The notes beneath the pieces are model-generated. The model had not been told where the DNA came from, searched no databases, and saw only the letters and a list, made by a program, of their open reading frames with translations. A stretch of 64,000 bases of DNA. Source: Alkalibacter rhizosphaerae. Lineage in GTDB: Bacteria; Bacillota; Clostridia; Eubacteriales; Alkalibacteraceae. Shown here in pieces: positions 37,841 through 48,152 of this stretch. The number at the start of each line of letters is the position of its first letter. Position 1 is the first letter of the stretch. The DNA is taken from NCBI RefSeq assembly GCF_017352215.1, contig NZ_CP071444.1, positions 868,001 to 932,000 on the forward strand, read 5' to 3'. The position numbers and the translations under genes are program-made.

Positions 37841-38398
37841 TTAATTCACCCCTAACTCTTGTAGTCTTATTTCTTTCAACTCGTTTTTGAGTAAAGATAG
37901 TTTTCTTCGTACGCTTCCATCGATGACCTGGTCGCCCAGATACACGATCATGCCGCCGATGATGGAATCATCGATGCGGGTGGTCAACAACACCGTCTTT
38001 TTCGTGCGCTGTTCCAGCTTTGCTTTCAATGCCGCCTTCTCATCCTCGGTCATGGGCACTACGGTGACCACGTTGGCTTCCACCATTTTGTTAAGGTCAT
38101 AGTATAATTCCCGGTAGGATTCAAAAATCAATTTCAGGTCTTCCATCCGGTTTTTGTCCAGGACCACCATGAGAAGATTGTAAAGATATCCGTTGATCTG
38201 CCCTTTGTAGATCTTTTCGATGATGCTCTTCTTCTCGGATGTCTGGGTGGACGGCAGCAGGAGGATCTCATACAGGTCCCGGTGATCCCGGAGGCCTCGC
38301 ATGATCATCTTGAACTGCTCGTATATCTCTTCCACCACTTTTTGTTCCATGGCGACTTCCATCAAAGCCTGTGCGTATTTTTTTCCTGCCAGACTCAT
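37841..38398 (-). CDS. atpH: ATP synthase delta subunit (OSCP)
   Basis: 185 residues. N-terminal helical domain (AGKKYAQALMEVAMEQKVVE) and the conserved C-terminal IDDSIIGGMIVYLGDQVIDG followed by SVRRKLSLLKNELKEI. Links the peripheral stalk to the top of F1. Overlaps atpF by 4 bp. Confidence 0.95.
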   Translation of the reverse strand: MSLAGKKYAQALMEVAMEQKVVEEIYEQFKMIMRGLRDHRDLYEILLLPSTQTSEKKSIIEKIYKGQINGYLYNLLMVVLDKNRMEDLKLIFESYRELYYDLNKMVEANVVTVVPMTEDEKAALKAKLEQRTKKTVLLTTRIDDSIIGGMIVYLGDQVIDGSVRRKLSLLKNELKEIRLQELGVN

Positions 38399-38898
38399 TG
38401 GACCTCTCCTGCCTCTTCAATAAAATTCAAGATCAACCGGTGATGTTTCTCTTGATCCAATTCCGTTTCCACGACTTTTTCCGCTGCCAGAACAGATAGG
38501 TTGACGATGTCATTTTTGAGTTCTTCCAGGGCTTTTTCTTTTTCACGTTGAATCTCGATCTGGTTTCGTTCAAAGATCCGGTCTGCTTCCTGATCCGCCT
38601 GTTTGACGATCTCATTTCTCTTTTCATTGGCTTTGGTGGTTGCAGCCCGAATAATGTCTCTGGATTCGCTGTCGATGTTTTGCAGCTTTTCCAAATACTC
38701 CGTTCGATAGGCTTCCGCTTCTTGGCGCTGTTTTTCTGCTTCCGTTATCTCCGTCGCCACCTCGGCAGATCGTTCCGCCATGAAGGTTTTGATCTTATTG
38801 TAAAAAAAGTGCTTGATGATGAAAAACAAGATCAGAAAGTTGACGATGTTGGCCGCAATCTGTAGAAAATCTACATTTACCATTCCTACGTTTCCCAT
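38395..38898 (-). CDS. atpF: ATP synthase Fo b subunit
   Basis: 167 residues: one N-terminal membrane helix (FLQIAANIVNFLILFFIIKH) and a long charged coiled coil (EITEAEKQRQEAEAYRTEYL onwards). It forms the peripheral stalk. Only one b gene, so it works as a homodimer. Confidence 0.95.
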   Translation of the reverse strand: MGNVGMVNVDFLQIAANIVNFLILFFIIKHFFYNKIKTFMAERSAEVATEITEAEKQRQEAEAYRTEYLEKLQNIDSESRDIIRAATTKANEKRNEIVKQADQEADRIFERNQIEIQREKEKALEELKNDIVNLSVLAAEKVVETELDQEKHHRLILNFIEEAGEVQ

Positions 38899-38939
38899 TT
38901 GTTTACCTCCCCCCTTGGGTCATGTACTGTTTTTTCGAA

Positions 38940-39194
<255 letters not shown>

Positions 39195-39218
39195 TTATCC
39201 TCCTCAAATGGATTTATC

Positions 39219-39488
<270 letters not shown>

Positions 39489-39516
39489 TCATTGGTTTAT
39501 GTTTGGTGATCTCTTT

Positions 39517-40308
<792 letters not shown>

Positions 40309-40339
40309 TCAACAAACCTCCTTTCCTGTTTTCATCCGT

Positions 40340-41002
40340 TTACTCCATTGCCATGGATATGAAGACCATGGAAAGCATGACGAAGATGAAGCTTTGCAAC
40401 AACCCGGAAAAAATATCAAAGTACAAGTGGGCCAGTATGGGGATACCTCCTGCAAAGAACATCAGGTTGGTCAGTCCCCCATAGATCAGGGTCATGATGA
40501 TCACCCCGCCCAGCATGTTTCCGAAAAGACGGAAGGACAGGGAGATGGGGTTTGCAAGCTCCCCGATGATGTTGATGGGCAACAGCAGTGGGATGGGCTC
40601 CGTAAATCCCTTCAAAAACCCGCCTACGCCTTTGGATTTGATGGCGAAGAACTGGGTCAGAAAGAAAGTCAGCAGCGCCAGGGCCAGTGTCATGGCCAAA
40701 TCCGATGTTGGTGGCCGCAGGGCGACCAGACCCAACAGGTTGGCAATCCCCAAAAACATGAACAGGGTCAGCATGTAAGGAGCAAATCCCATATTTTTCT
40801 TGCCCATGGTGTTTTCCGTCAGATTGTCGATGGCCTTGACGATCATCTCTCCCACCAGCTGCATCCCCTTGGGGACTTTCTGCATGTTTCTGGTGGCAAA
40901 GAAGGTGAAGACCAGGATGATCCCCATTACGATCCAGGTATTGACCATGGTTTCCGTAATGAGAATGCCGAATACTTCGGCGTAAATCTTTGGACCGCTC
41001 AT
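40340..41002 (-). CDS. atpB: ATP synthase Fo a subunit
   Basis: 220 residues, about six helices. The essential arginine is R158 in NPISLSFRLFGNMLGG. It forms the two ion half-channels facing the c ring. ELANPISLS and the C-terminal FDIFSGLLQSFIFVMLS are typical. Confidence 0.96.
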   Translation of the reverse strand: MSGPKIYAEVFGILITETMVNTWIVMGIILVFTFFATRNMQKVPKGMQLVGEMIVKAIDNLTENTMGKKNMGFAPYMLTLFMFLGIANLLGLVALRPPTSDLAMTLALALLTFFLTQFFAIKSKGVGGFLKGFTEPIPLLLPINIIGELANPISLSFRLFGNMLGGVIIMTLIYGGLTNLMFFAGGIPILAHLYFDIFSGLLQSFIFVMLSMVFISMAME

Positions 41003-41069
41003 TTTTTCACCTCTTGATTCGTTTATTTTGTCCTATATATCAACCGAAAAATATTTTTCGGCTCTAGCC

Positions 41070-41501
41070 TTAGTTGAGTCCCTTCTTCATGGCATCGTAG
41101 AAGTTGATGCCGAAGATGACTCCCTTGATGACGAGAAGGCCGATGACGGCTCCCAAGACGTTGATGGATTCATTGGTGATGGCCACATACAAGACCGCTG
41201 CAGCCAGGACGTAGCGAATGATATACCGGCTGGTCACATAGCTTTTCGCCTGGTTGGGCGTCATGTCCATGGACTTTGCAATAGTTAGATGAAGCAACCG
41301 AAAATTCAGGATGCTGAAGATGGTGCCGAAGGCCAGTCCCATGATCATGGGATAGGGTTCTTTGGCCGTAAAGAACATCACACCTGCAATGAGCACCGCC
41401 AGCAATATGGTGATCCTGATGATCCATCCGATGGTAAAGGGCGTCTGGGAAGGAGTGAATGGTTTTGTATGTTGGTTGTTCTCATTCGTCGTTTGTGTCA
41501 T
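41070..41501 (-). CDS. atpI: ATP synthase subunit I (AtpI-like)
   Basis: 143 residues, four predicted helices (IGWIIRITILLAVLIAGVMF; PMIMGLAFGTIFSILNFRLL; YIIRYVLAAAVLYVAIT; INVLGAVIGLLVIKGVIFGI). The small Fo-assembly protein family that helps c-ring formation. Overlaps the preceding atpZ-like gene by 20 bp. Confidence 0.85.
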   Translation of the reverse strand: MTQTTNENNQHTKPFTPSQTPFTIGWIIRITILLAVLIAGVMFFTAKEPYPMIMGLAFGTIFSILNFRLLHLTIAKSMDMTPNQAKSYVTSRYIIRYVLAAAVLYVAITNESINVLGAVIGLLVIKGVIFGINFYDAMKKGLN

Positions 41502-41730
41502 GATCTCGTTCCTTACTTTTATTTTGCGCCGCTCTGGTTCCCAGAACGAACAGGTTTCGAAAAGCCGCCAGCACTCCCATGATGGTCAGGATGAAAAGAA
41601 ACAATGGAGCCGTTTCGAAACGGGCGTCCAGGTATCGTCCCAGAAAAAAGCATCCGGCAATGGGAATGAACATGGATATGCCCAACTGGGTGATCAGTGC
41701 CAGGTTCATCCAAGGATTGTTTTTGTTCAT
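41482..41730 (-). CDS. AtpZ/AtpI-family Fo accessory protein
   Basis: 82 residues with two hydrophobic helices (LALITQLGISMFIPIAGCFF; PLFLFILTIMGVLAAFRNLF) joined by GRYLDARF, the AtpZ/AtpQ-type signature. First gene of the atp operon; probably assists ring assembly or Mg2+/ion handling. Tail is polar (KSKERDHDTNDE). Confidence 0.82.
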   Translation of the reverse strand: MNKNNPWMNLALITQLGISMFIPIAGCFFLGRYLDARFETAPLFLFILTIMGVLAAFRNLFVLGTRAAQNKSKERDHDTNDE

Positions 41731-41907
41731 GGAGTACCTCTTCCCTTTTGGTTAAGAAAATATCAATTTTATTTTCTGATTAAGTGTGACTTTTTACAAG
41801 TTTTCTGATGATAAGTGGGAAAATATGCAATTTCATCTCATATTTTGTCGTTGTATATACAAGTTGTTTCTTTATTTTACTACAGGAATGTTAAATTTAC
41901 AACGATT

Positions 41908-42348
41908 TTATCGCTTATCTACCAGGATTTTTGCTTCGTTCAACAAGGACAAGGACAATTCGTCCGGATAGTCTCCTGAATAGACGATCCGCTTGATCCC
42001 AGCGTTGATGAGCATCTTCGCACACAGGATGCATGGAGAATGGGTGATGTAGATGGTGGCGTCCTTGATGGCCACCCCGTGGACGGCAGACTGGATGATG
42101 GCATTTTGTTCCGCATGGATGCCGCGGCACAGTTCGTGTCGTTCTCCGGAAGGGATCCCCATCTGTTCCCGAAGGCATCCCACCTCTCCGCAATGGGCCA
42201 CACCCTTGGGGGCGCCGTTGTATCCGGTGGCGATGATCCGCTTGTCCTGAACGATGATGGCGGCAACCTGTCGACGGAGGCAGGTGGACCGTTTTTTCAC
42301 CACTTGCAGTATTTCCAAAAAATATTCGTCCCAACTGGGTCTTTCCAT
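41908..42348 (-). CDS. dCMP deaminase
   Basis: 146 residues of the cytidine/deoxycytidylate deaminase family: GIHAEQNAI carries the zinc His and catalytic Glu, [13 protein letters not shown] the P-C-x2-C zinc cysteines, and [10 protein letters not shown] the substrate loop. It turns dCMP to dUMP for thymidylate synthesis. A longer frame to 42541 runs through the palindrome at 42.5 kb and is spurious. Confidence 0.93.
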   Translation of the reverse strand: MERPSWDEYFLEILQVVKKRSTCLRRQVAAIIVQDKRIIATGYNGAPKGVAHCGEVGCLREQMGIPSGERHELCRGIHAEQNAIIQSAVHGVAIKDATIYITHSPCILCAKMLINAGIKRIVYSGDYPDELSLSLLNEAKILVDKR

Positions 42349-42485
42349 ATCTTTTTCCTTTCTCCTGTATTCGTGAATCCTGTATACAGTACACTGTGGT
42401 CACGATTACATGGTGCAAAAATATTGTGCTACTTATTATACCTTGAATGGCAAAGAAATTCCACCGTTTCCCTGCTGTGAAATGG

Positions 42486-42535
42486 GAAAATGGGGACGGT
42501 GACTTTTTTGCAAAAAAGTCACCGTCCCCATTTTC
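42486..42535. repeat. REP-like palindrome, copy 1
   Basis: A perfect 50-bp palindrome with half-site GGGGACGGTGACTTTTTTG, centred at 42510.5. It starts 15 bp beyond the upp stop. Same core as four other copies in the window. Confidence 0.93.
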
Positions 42536-42550
42536 AACCATTGTCTTATC

Positions 42551-43180
42551 TTATTTCGTTCCGAACAATCGATCTCCAGCATCCCCCAGACCCGGGACGA
42601 TGTAGGCGTGGTCGTTGAGTTCTTCGTCAACGGCGGCAGCATAAATGTCCACATCCGGATGGGCTTTCTGCAACACGTCGATCCCTTTTCGGGAAGCGAT
42701 CAAGCACATGAAACGGATGTTGTTGGCTCCCTTTTCCTTCAAAAAACCAATGGCTGCGGCGGCAGACCCCCCGGTGGCCAGCATGGGATCCACCAAAATG
42801 ATCTCCCGATCGGCAATATCCGAGGGAAGTTTGCAGTAATATTCCACCGGCTCCAGAGTATCCGGATCCCGATACAGTCCGATGTGTCCTACCTTTGCCA
42901 CGGGGATCAGGGACAACAGACCGTCCACCATTCCCAATCCGGCCCGCAAAATCGGTACGATGGCCAATTTTTTGCCGGAAAACACCTTGGTCTGCATTTT
43001 GCAGATGGGGGTTTCGATCTCCACATCATCCAACTGAAGATCCCTGGTGGCTTCATAAGCCATCAACATGGATATCTCGTTGACCAGTTCCCGAAATTCT
43101 TTTGCTCCTGTGTTCTTGTCTCGAATCATGCTGATCTTGTGCAGGATCAAGGGATGATCCATTACGAATAATTTTGACAT
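42551..43180 (-). CDS. upp: Uracil phosphoribosyltransferase
   Basis: 209 residues, the family's usual length. [14 protein letters not shown] is the PRPP-binding loop, and the C-terminal [13 protein letters not shown] is diagnostic. It salvages uracil to UMP. Lies in the rpiB-upp-(atp) order also known from Bacillus, 9 bp downstream of rpiB. Confidence 0.97.
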   Translation of the reverse strand: MSKLFVMDHPLILHKISMIRDKNTGAKEFRELVNEISMLMAYEATRDLQLDDVEIETPICKMQTKVFSGKKLAIVPILRAGLGMVDGLLSLIPVAKVGHIGLYRDPDTLEPVEYYCKLPSDIADREIILVDPMLATGGSAAAAIGFLKEKGANNIRFMCLIASRKGIDVLQKAHPDVDIYAAAVDEELNDHAYIVPGLGDAGDRLFGTK

Positions 43181-43189
43181 GTCTGCCTC

Positions 43190-43639
43190 CTATTTGTTGT
43201 ATTTGCTTTCCAAATCTTTGATCTTGTTGACCCGTCGCTCGTGACGTCCGCCTTCAAACTCCGTGTGGAGCCAGACATCCACGATCTCCAAAGCCAGGTC
43301 CACACCAAGCACCCGACCTCCCAGTGCCAGAATGTTGGCATCGTTGTGGGCTCTCGACATTTTTGCCGTGAAGGTGTCGCTGACCAGGGCCGCACGGATC
43401 CCGGGGATCTTGTTGGCGGAGATGGAAATACCCAGACCCGTTCCGCAGATGATGATGCCCCGCTCGTTTTCCGCCTCTTTTACGGATATGGCGACTTTCT
43501 CCCCGATTTCCGGATAGTCCACCGATTCGGTGCTGTAGGCGCCAAAGTCATTGACTTCGTGTCCTTTTTCCTCCAGATAGGTTTTGATCGCTTCTTTCAA
43601 CTGAAAACCTCCATGATCGGATCCAATTGCAATTTTCAT
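43190..43639 (-). CDS. rpiB: Ribose-5-phosphate isomerase B
   Basis: 149 residues. [17 protein letters not shown] and [15 protein letters not shown] (catalytic Cys) are RpiB signatures, as is [14 protein letters not shown]. Interconverts ribose-5-phosphate and ribulose-5-phosphate; the latter is also the substrate of TarJ. Confidence 0.96.
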   Translation of the reverse strand: MKIAIGSDHGGFQLKEAIKTYLEEKGHEVNDFGAYSTESVDYPEIGEKVAISVKEAENERGIIICGTGLGISISANKIPGIRAALVSDTFTAKMSRAHNDANILALGGRVLGVDLALEIVDVWLHTEFEGGRHERRVNKIKDLESKYNK

Positions 43640-43654
43640 CGTATCATCTCCTCG

Positions 43655-44113
43655 TTAAATTTTATGATGGCACACCATATGGTGCAAAATCTCTTTCAAT
43701 TCTTCTGCTGTTTTTTTATAAACGGCCAAACTGGCGCCGTAAGGATCCAGAATATCCGGATGCCCCGCTACCTGGGCCTGTTCTTTCAGTGTTGTGATTT
43801 TGAAGGCGTAACCCGGAAATGTCGATTGGAGCATGTTCTTCTGGGAGGTCGTCATGGTCAGCACCAGATCCGCATTGGCGATCAAGTATTCATCCACCTG
43901 TTTTGCCACATGGCCGGATATGTCGATGCCCCACTCTTTCAAGACGGCTATGGCATTGGAATTGGCCCCTTCCGGAAAGTAGACGGAGGTGCCGGCAGAA
44001 TCCACTTCCACTGCATGGATTCGCTTTTCTTCTTGGAGCAGATGTTCCAGCAATCCTTTTGCCATACTGCTTCTGCAGGTATTGCCCGTACAAACCAACA
44101 ATACTTTTTTCAT
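43655..44113 (-). CDS. ywlE: Low-molecular-weight protein phosphatase, YwlE-like
   Basis: 152 residues. Catalytic loop VCTGNTCRSSMA (C-x5-R, with Thr after it as in protein-arginine phosphatases of the YwlE group) and the general acid in ILDPYGAS. It probably reverses protein-arginine or tyrosine phosphorylation. Neighbours ywlC and rpiB match the Bacillus order. Confidence 0.9.
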   Translation of the reverse strand: MKKVLLVCTGNTCRSSMAKGLLEHLLQEEKRIHAVEVDSAGTSVYFPEGANSNAIAVLKEWGIDISGHVAKQVDEYLIANADLVLTMTTSQKNMLQSTFPGYAFKITTLKEQAQVAGHPDILDPYGASLAVYKKTAEELKEILHHMVCHHKI

Positions 44114-44118
44114 GATGC

Positions 44119-45222
44119 TTACTCTTCCTCCCTGTTTTCATTGCCTGGTGTCATTGCCGGGACGATATGATATCCGGCCGCCTTGGAAAGTCGATTGTTC
44201 ACTGCCAGAAAATCGTCTTCTTCCGCAAAGAGGGGGGCGACAATGAATGTTGCCTTCTTTTGATTGCAGGTCCGCAAGTGCTGGTAAAGCCGGTTCATGA
44301 TAACTTCCGGCTTGGCGATGGGGCCCATGTCCAAAACATCCCATCCAGCAAATTCCGACAGATACTCCGTAGGCACCAATGCCACGGGGTGGTCTTCTTT
44401 CCTTTTTTCCATCCAGTCCATCATGGTATAAATTACCCCTGGAATGGTCCCTTTAACCAAAATCATGTCTCCATCCGGCGCATAATGGCGGTATTTCATT
44501 CCGGGGGACCGGGCCGTCTCCCCTTCTGCAAGGCGTTGGGTCACTCCCTTGTCCACCAATACCTGACCGACTACATTTTTCAGCTGTGTCAGGGTGATGC
44601 TTCCCGGCCGAAGCAAAACAGGGATCGGGCCCGTAGTGTCCACTACCGTGGATTCCAGTCCGATGGCCGCCTGGTCCGCCGCCAGGATCACGTCCACCCG
44701 GCCGTCCAGATCCTCCACCACATGAGCAGCTGTGGTGGGAGAGGGTTTCCCTGATAGGTTGGCGCTGGGCGCCGCAATGGGGGTGTTGGCCAGCTGGATC
44801 AGTTTTTTCGCCATTGCGTGGGAGGGCATCCGTACCGCCACCGTCTCCAAACCTCCTGTGGCTTCCAAAGGTACCTGAGGTCCCTTTTTCAGCACCAGAG
44901 TCAAGGGTCCGGGCCAAAAGGTATCCATCAGCTTTCTTGCCACTTCCGGGATGACGTTGGTGACCCTTTCCAGCATGTCCATGGAGGAGATGTGAAGGAT
45001 CATGGGATTGTCCCCGGGGCGTCCCTTGGCTTGGTATATCTTTTTTACCGCCACCGGGTCCAGTCCGTTGGCGCCCAGTCCGTAGACGGTTTCCGTGGGA
45101 AAGACAACGGTGCCGCCACTTTGGATCACTGCGGCTGCTTCTTGGAGAATCTTCTCCTCATATATTTTGTTGTCCTTATCCAAGGTTGTGGCCTGTTCTT
45201 CCATATATATGATCCTTGTCAT
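44119..45222 (-). CDS. ywlC: Threonylcarbamoyl-AMP synthase (Sua5/YwlC)
   Basis: 367 residues: YrdC domain (FPTETVYGLGANGLDP, KIYQAKGRPGDNPMILHIS, PSANLSGKPSPTTAAHV) followed by a linker and the Sua5 domain (SPGMKYRHYAPDGDMILVKG). It makes threonylcarbamoyl-AMP for the t6A37 modification of tRNAs that read ANN codons. Follows prfA; prmC, often between them, is missing here. Confidence 0.95.
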   Translation of the reverse strand: MTRIIYMEEQATTLDKDNKIYEEKILQEAAAVIQSGGTVVFPTETVYGLGANGLDPVAVKKIYQAKGRPGDNPMILHISSMDMLERVTNVIPEVARKLMDTFWPGPLTLVLKKGPQVPLEATGGLETVAVRMPSHAMAKKLIQLANTPIAAPSANLSGKPSPTTAAHVVEDLDGRVDVILAADQAAIGLESTVVDTTGPIPVLLRPGSITLTQLKNVVGQVLVDKGVTQRLAEGETARSPGMKYRHYAPDGDMILVKGTIPGVIYTMMDWMEKRKEDHPVALVPTEYLSEFAGWDVLDMGPIAKPEVIMNRLYQHLRTCNQKKATFIVAPLFAEEDDFLAVNNRLSKAAGYHIVPAMTPGNENREEE

Positions 45223-45241
45223 AATGGTCCTTTCGCAACAA

Positions 45242-45269
45242 AGAGAAATCTCCTGGTAGAAATTTCTCT
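45242..45269 (-). terminator. Possible terminator after prfA
   Basis: On the - strand AGAGAAATTTCT and AGATTTCTCT form a hairpin followed by a TTTGTT run, 9 bp beyond the prfA stop. AT-rich stem, so weak. Confidence 0.4.
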
Positions 45270-45277
45270 GTCGTTTC

Positions 45278-46342
45278 TTACTGCATTTTCAGTTTTTCCG
45301 CCTGATCCGTAGTGGTCAGAGCATCGATCATATCATCCAGCCCGCCGTCCAGGAATTCTTCCAGCTTGTACACCGTCATATTGATCCGGTGGTCCGTGAT
45401 CCGGCCTTGGGGGTAGTTGTAGGTTCGGATCCGCTCGCTGCGGTCTCCGGTTCCCACCTGGCTTTTTCGATTTTCTGCCTGCTCGGCATTTTGCTTGTCC
45501 TGTTCGATCTCGTAGAGTCGGGTCTTCAGGATCTTCATGGCCTTGTCCTTGTTTTTCAACTGGCTCTTTTCATCCTGGCAGGTGACCACCAAGCCGGTGG
45601 GCACATGGGTGATCCGTACGGCGGAATCGGTAGTGTTGACGCTTTGGCCCCCGTTTCCGGAAGAACGGTACACATCGACCCTAAGGTCGTTTTGGTTGAT
45701 CTCGATCTCCACATCTTCCGCTTCCGGCAATACGGCTACAGTAGCGGTGGATGTATGGATCCGTCCTCCCGATTCCGTTGCCGGGATCCGTTGGACCCGG
45801 TGGACGCCGCTTTCGTACTTCAACTTGCTGTAGGCTCCGTCGGCATCGATTAGAAAGATGATCTCCTTGATGCCTCCCATGTCGGGAATGTTGGAGCTCA
45901 TAACTTCGTATTTCCATCCGTTTCGCTCAGCGTAGCGAGTGTACATGCGGTAGAGCTCTCCTGCAAAGAGGGCAGCTTCACTGCCGCCGGCTCCGGCACG
46001 GATCTCCACCATGACCCCCTTGTCGTCGTTGGGGTCTTTGGGAAGCAGGAGCACACGCAGGCTCTCTTCCAGCTTTTCCTTTTCTTCCGTCAGCTGGCTC
46101 AATTCCAGCTCCACCATTTCTTTGAAATCCTTGTCCAGCTTGTCCTGGAGCATTTCCTTGGATTCCTCGATGCCCTGCTCTGCTTTTTTAAAAGCCTTGT
46201 ACTGATTGACGATGGGCTCCAAATGGGCGTGTTCCTTCACATATTTTCGCCAAACGTCCTGATCGGCGATGATCTCCGGGTCGCTTAGTTTTTGACCCAG
46301 TTCTTCGTATTTTGATTCGATAAATTCCAGTTTATCCAGCAT
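45278..46342 (-). CDS. prfA: Peptide chain release factor 1
   Basis: 354 residues. The anticodon-like tripeptide is PAT in [16 protein letters not shown], which marks RF1 (reads UAA and UAG) rather than RF2, and the catalytic GGQ is in [15 protein letters not shown]. Full length. A functional RF1 also argues against suppression of the TAG codons in cpsC and cpsD. Confidence 0.97.
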   Translation of the reverse strand: MLDKLEFIESKYEELGQKLSDPEIIADQDVWRKYVKEHAHLEPIVNQYKAFKKAEQGIEESKEMLQDKLDKDFKEMVELELSQLTEEKEKLEESLRVLLLPKDPNDDKGVMVEIRAGAGGSEAALFAGELYRMYTRYAERNGWKYEVMSSNIPDMGGIKEIIFLIDADGAYSKLKYESGVHRVQRIPATESGGRIHTSTATVAVLPEAEDVEIEINQNDLRVDVYRSSGNGGQSVNTTDSAVRITHVPTGLVVTCQDEKSQLKNKDKAMKILKTRLYEIEQDKQNAEQAENRKSQVGTGDRSERIRTYNYPQGRITDHRINMTVYKLEEFLDGGLDDMIDALTTTDQAEKLKMQ

Positions 46343-46388
46343 TCTTATTCCTCCAATGCAACTTCCTGTTGGATTATATCATATTCTC

Positions 46389-46434
46389 TGATGGGGACGG
46401 TGACTTTTTTGCAAAAAAGTCACCGTCCCCATCA
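46389..46434. repeat. REP-like palindrome, copy 2
   Basis: Perfect 46-bp palindrome with the same GGGGACGGTGACTTTTTTG half-site, centred at 46411.5, 14 bp after the stop of the chromate transporter half and upstream of prfA. Confidence 0.93.
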
Positions 46435-46448
46435 ACATCAACAGCATC

Positions 46449-46988
46449 TCAAAAGATCACGCCGCTGTAGATCACAAATCCGACAAGCCCCATCCCCAAC
46501 AGGATCAAAATGGGATTGACTTTTCGAAAAGCGGACAGGTAAAAAGCTCCCAATACAATGAATACACCGGCTACATCCATCACCGCTTCCCGGAACAGCA
46601 AAAATCCGGCAGATGCGATCAGTCCGATGACCACCGGTCGTATAAATTCCAGGGCACGACGCACGTACAAGCTGTTTCGAAAACGCTGGAAAAAATAACT
46701 GATGGTAAAAACGATGACAGAAGACGGCAAGATGACGGCCAATGTGGCAAAAAGGGCCCCCGGCACTCCTCCACTCAACCGATATCCTAGAAATGTAGCC
46801 ATATTGACGGCAATGACGCCGGGAGTCATTTCTGCGATGCCGACGATGTCCAGAAACTCCGCCGTCTTCATCCACCCTTGTACTTGGATGATCTCCCGCT
46901 GCATGATGGGGATCATGGCGTAGCCTCCGCCAAAGGTGAACATACCGATCTTGAAGAAAACGACAAACACTTCCCAGATGATTCCCAT
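46449..46988 (-). CDS. Chromate transporter family protein, half-size (second)
   Basis: 179 residues, about five helices. CHR-domain hallmarks: FFKIGMFTFGGGYAMIPIMQ and VGIAEMTPGVIAVNMATFLG. Full-size ChrA has two such domains; here they are two genes that abut at 46988 and must pair. The physiological anion in anaerobes is uncertain (chromate/sulfate). Confidence 0.9.
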   Translation of the reverse strand: MGIIWEVFVVFFKIGMFTFGGGYAMIPIMQREIIQVQGWMKTAEFLDIVGIAEMTPGVIAVNMATFLGYRLSGGVPGALFATLAVILPSSVIVFTISYFFQRFRNSLYVRRALEFIRPVVIGLIASAGFLLFREAVMDVAGVFIVLGAFYLSAFRKVNPILILLGMGLVGFVIYSGVIF

Positions 46989-47533
46989 TATCGCCGCCTC
47001 CTTTCAATGGATCGTTGAAAGGCGACGCCTGCCACGCCGGCCAAAGCGATCACGAAGACCGGGTCCACTTTCAACAATGCAATAAGGATGAATGCGAAAA
47101 CAGACAACAAATACCAGGTCCATCGAAGCTTGTTTCGTCGAACCAGGTTGAAAACGGCGGCAAACATCAAACCCACAACCGCAGGCCGGATCCCTTGAAA
47201 AACGGCATCTGCATACGCCAGGGATCGAAAGCGGTGGTAATTGACAGCCAGGATCAAAATGACAATGACCGGTGAGATGATGCAGCCGACAATGGCCACC
47301 AACACACCCGGCAGTCCTGCCACATGGTATCCGGTGAACACGGCACTGTTGATGGCCAAAGGTCCCGGTGCTGCCGTAGCCACAGTAAGCATGTTTAAAA
47401 AATCCTGATCGGTAAACCACTTGCGACGGCGGACGAACTCCTCCTCAAAGAGAGGGAGCATGGCAAATCCTCCGCCGACGGTGAAGGCACCGATTTTAAA
47501 AAAAGATACAAAGATATCCAGTAAAATTCTCAT
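46988..47533 (-). CDS. Chromate transporter family protein, half-size (first)
   Basis: 181 residues from ATG 47533 (MRILLDIFVSFFKIGAFTVG) with GGGAGG 5 nt upstream. An extension to 47611 would add GTVTFLHKSHRPH, which is merely the translated palindrome. CHR signatures: GGGFAMLPLFEEEFVRR and ATAAPGPLAINSAVFTGYHV. Partner of the following half. Confidence 0.9.
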   Translation of the reverse strand: MRILLDIFVSFFKIGAFTVGGGFAMLPLFEEEFVRRRKWFTDQDFLNMLTVATAAPGPLAINSAVFTGYHVAGLPGVLVAIVGCIISPVIVILILAVNYHRFRSLAYADAVFQGIRPAVVGLMFAAVFNLVRRNKLRWTWYLLSVFAFILIALLKVDPVFVIALAGVAGVAFQRSIERRRR

Positions 47534-47555
47534 GAAGCCTCCCTTGTCGCTCAGT

Positions 47556-47601
47556 AAATGGGGACGGTGACTTTTGTGCAAAAAAGTCACCGTCCCCATT
47601 T
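47556..47601. repeat. REP-like palindrome, copy 3 (one mismatch)
   Basis: 46-bp palindrome centred at 47578.5 with one T-to-G change in the left T run (CTTTTGTG). It lies 25 bp after the CBS-protein stop. Causes a false N-terminal extension of the neighbouring gene. Confidence 0.92.
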
Positions 47602-47626
47602 CTTGCCCCATTTCTTGCTTTCCTGA

Positions 47627-48052
47627 TCAAACGATCGCTTCTTGGAGCACACGATCCTTTTTCAACAGATAGTCGATGACTTCCTGTCTGGTGATCAATC
47701 CGATGAATGTGCCGTTATCATCTACCACAGGCACAAAGTTCTGGCTTTTGCTCAATTCTACGATGCGGCTCAACGATTCATTGATTCCGGCCGGCACCAC
47801 TTTTCGATTACGTTTCACGTCTGTCAACGTAAAACGGCTGGCGGTTTCAAAGGTCATTTTCGGGTTGTTTCGCATGGCCCAAAGAAGATCGCCTTCCGTG
47901 ATCGTCCCTACGTACTTCCCCTTGTCGTTGATGACGGGGATGGCACTGTATCCGTTTTTGTCCATGACGTCCAGGGCGAATTGTACGGAACAGTTCGTAG
48001 GAAGAAACACCACTTCTTTTTTGGGAACCAGCATAAACAAAATGTTTTCCAA
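47627..48052 (-). CDS. CBS-domain protein (CbpB/YkuL-like)
   Basis: 141 residues made of two CBS domains (VQFALDVMDKNGYSAIPVIN and LSRIVELSKSQNFVPVVDDN) and nothing else. Such stand-alone pairs bind adenine nucleotides or cyclic di-AMP. Start TTG 48052 after GAGGTGAGG. A TATAAT lies about 45 bp upstream. Specific ligand unknown. Confidence 0.85.
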   Translation of the reverse strand: MENILFMLVPKKEVVFLPTNCSVQFALDVMDKNGYSAIPVINDKGKYVGTITEGDLLWAMRNNPKMTFETASRFTLTDVKRNRKVVPAGINESLSRIVELSKSQNFVPVVDDNGTFIGLITRQEVIDYLLKKDRVLQEAIV

Positions 48053-48152
48053 ATCCTCACCTCGTTTTCCGTAGTCCTTCTATTGCTTTTATTATATAAC
48101 ATTTTACAGGGCCGAGCTTAACTACTTCTTAACAAAGTCCCATGAAAATCAT

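Noticed and set aside
42486-42535. Palindrome copy 1 as an ordinary intrinsic terminator of upp
   Set aside because: The T-run is inside the stem and the sequence recurs with identical core elsewhere; a repeat family explains it better, though an effect on transcript ends is possible.
41915-42541. 208-codon frame starting in palindrome copy 1
   Set aside because: Starts with translated palindrome (GDGDFFAKKSPSP) and then runs out of frame through the dCMP deaminase gene.
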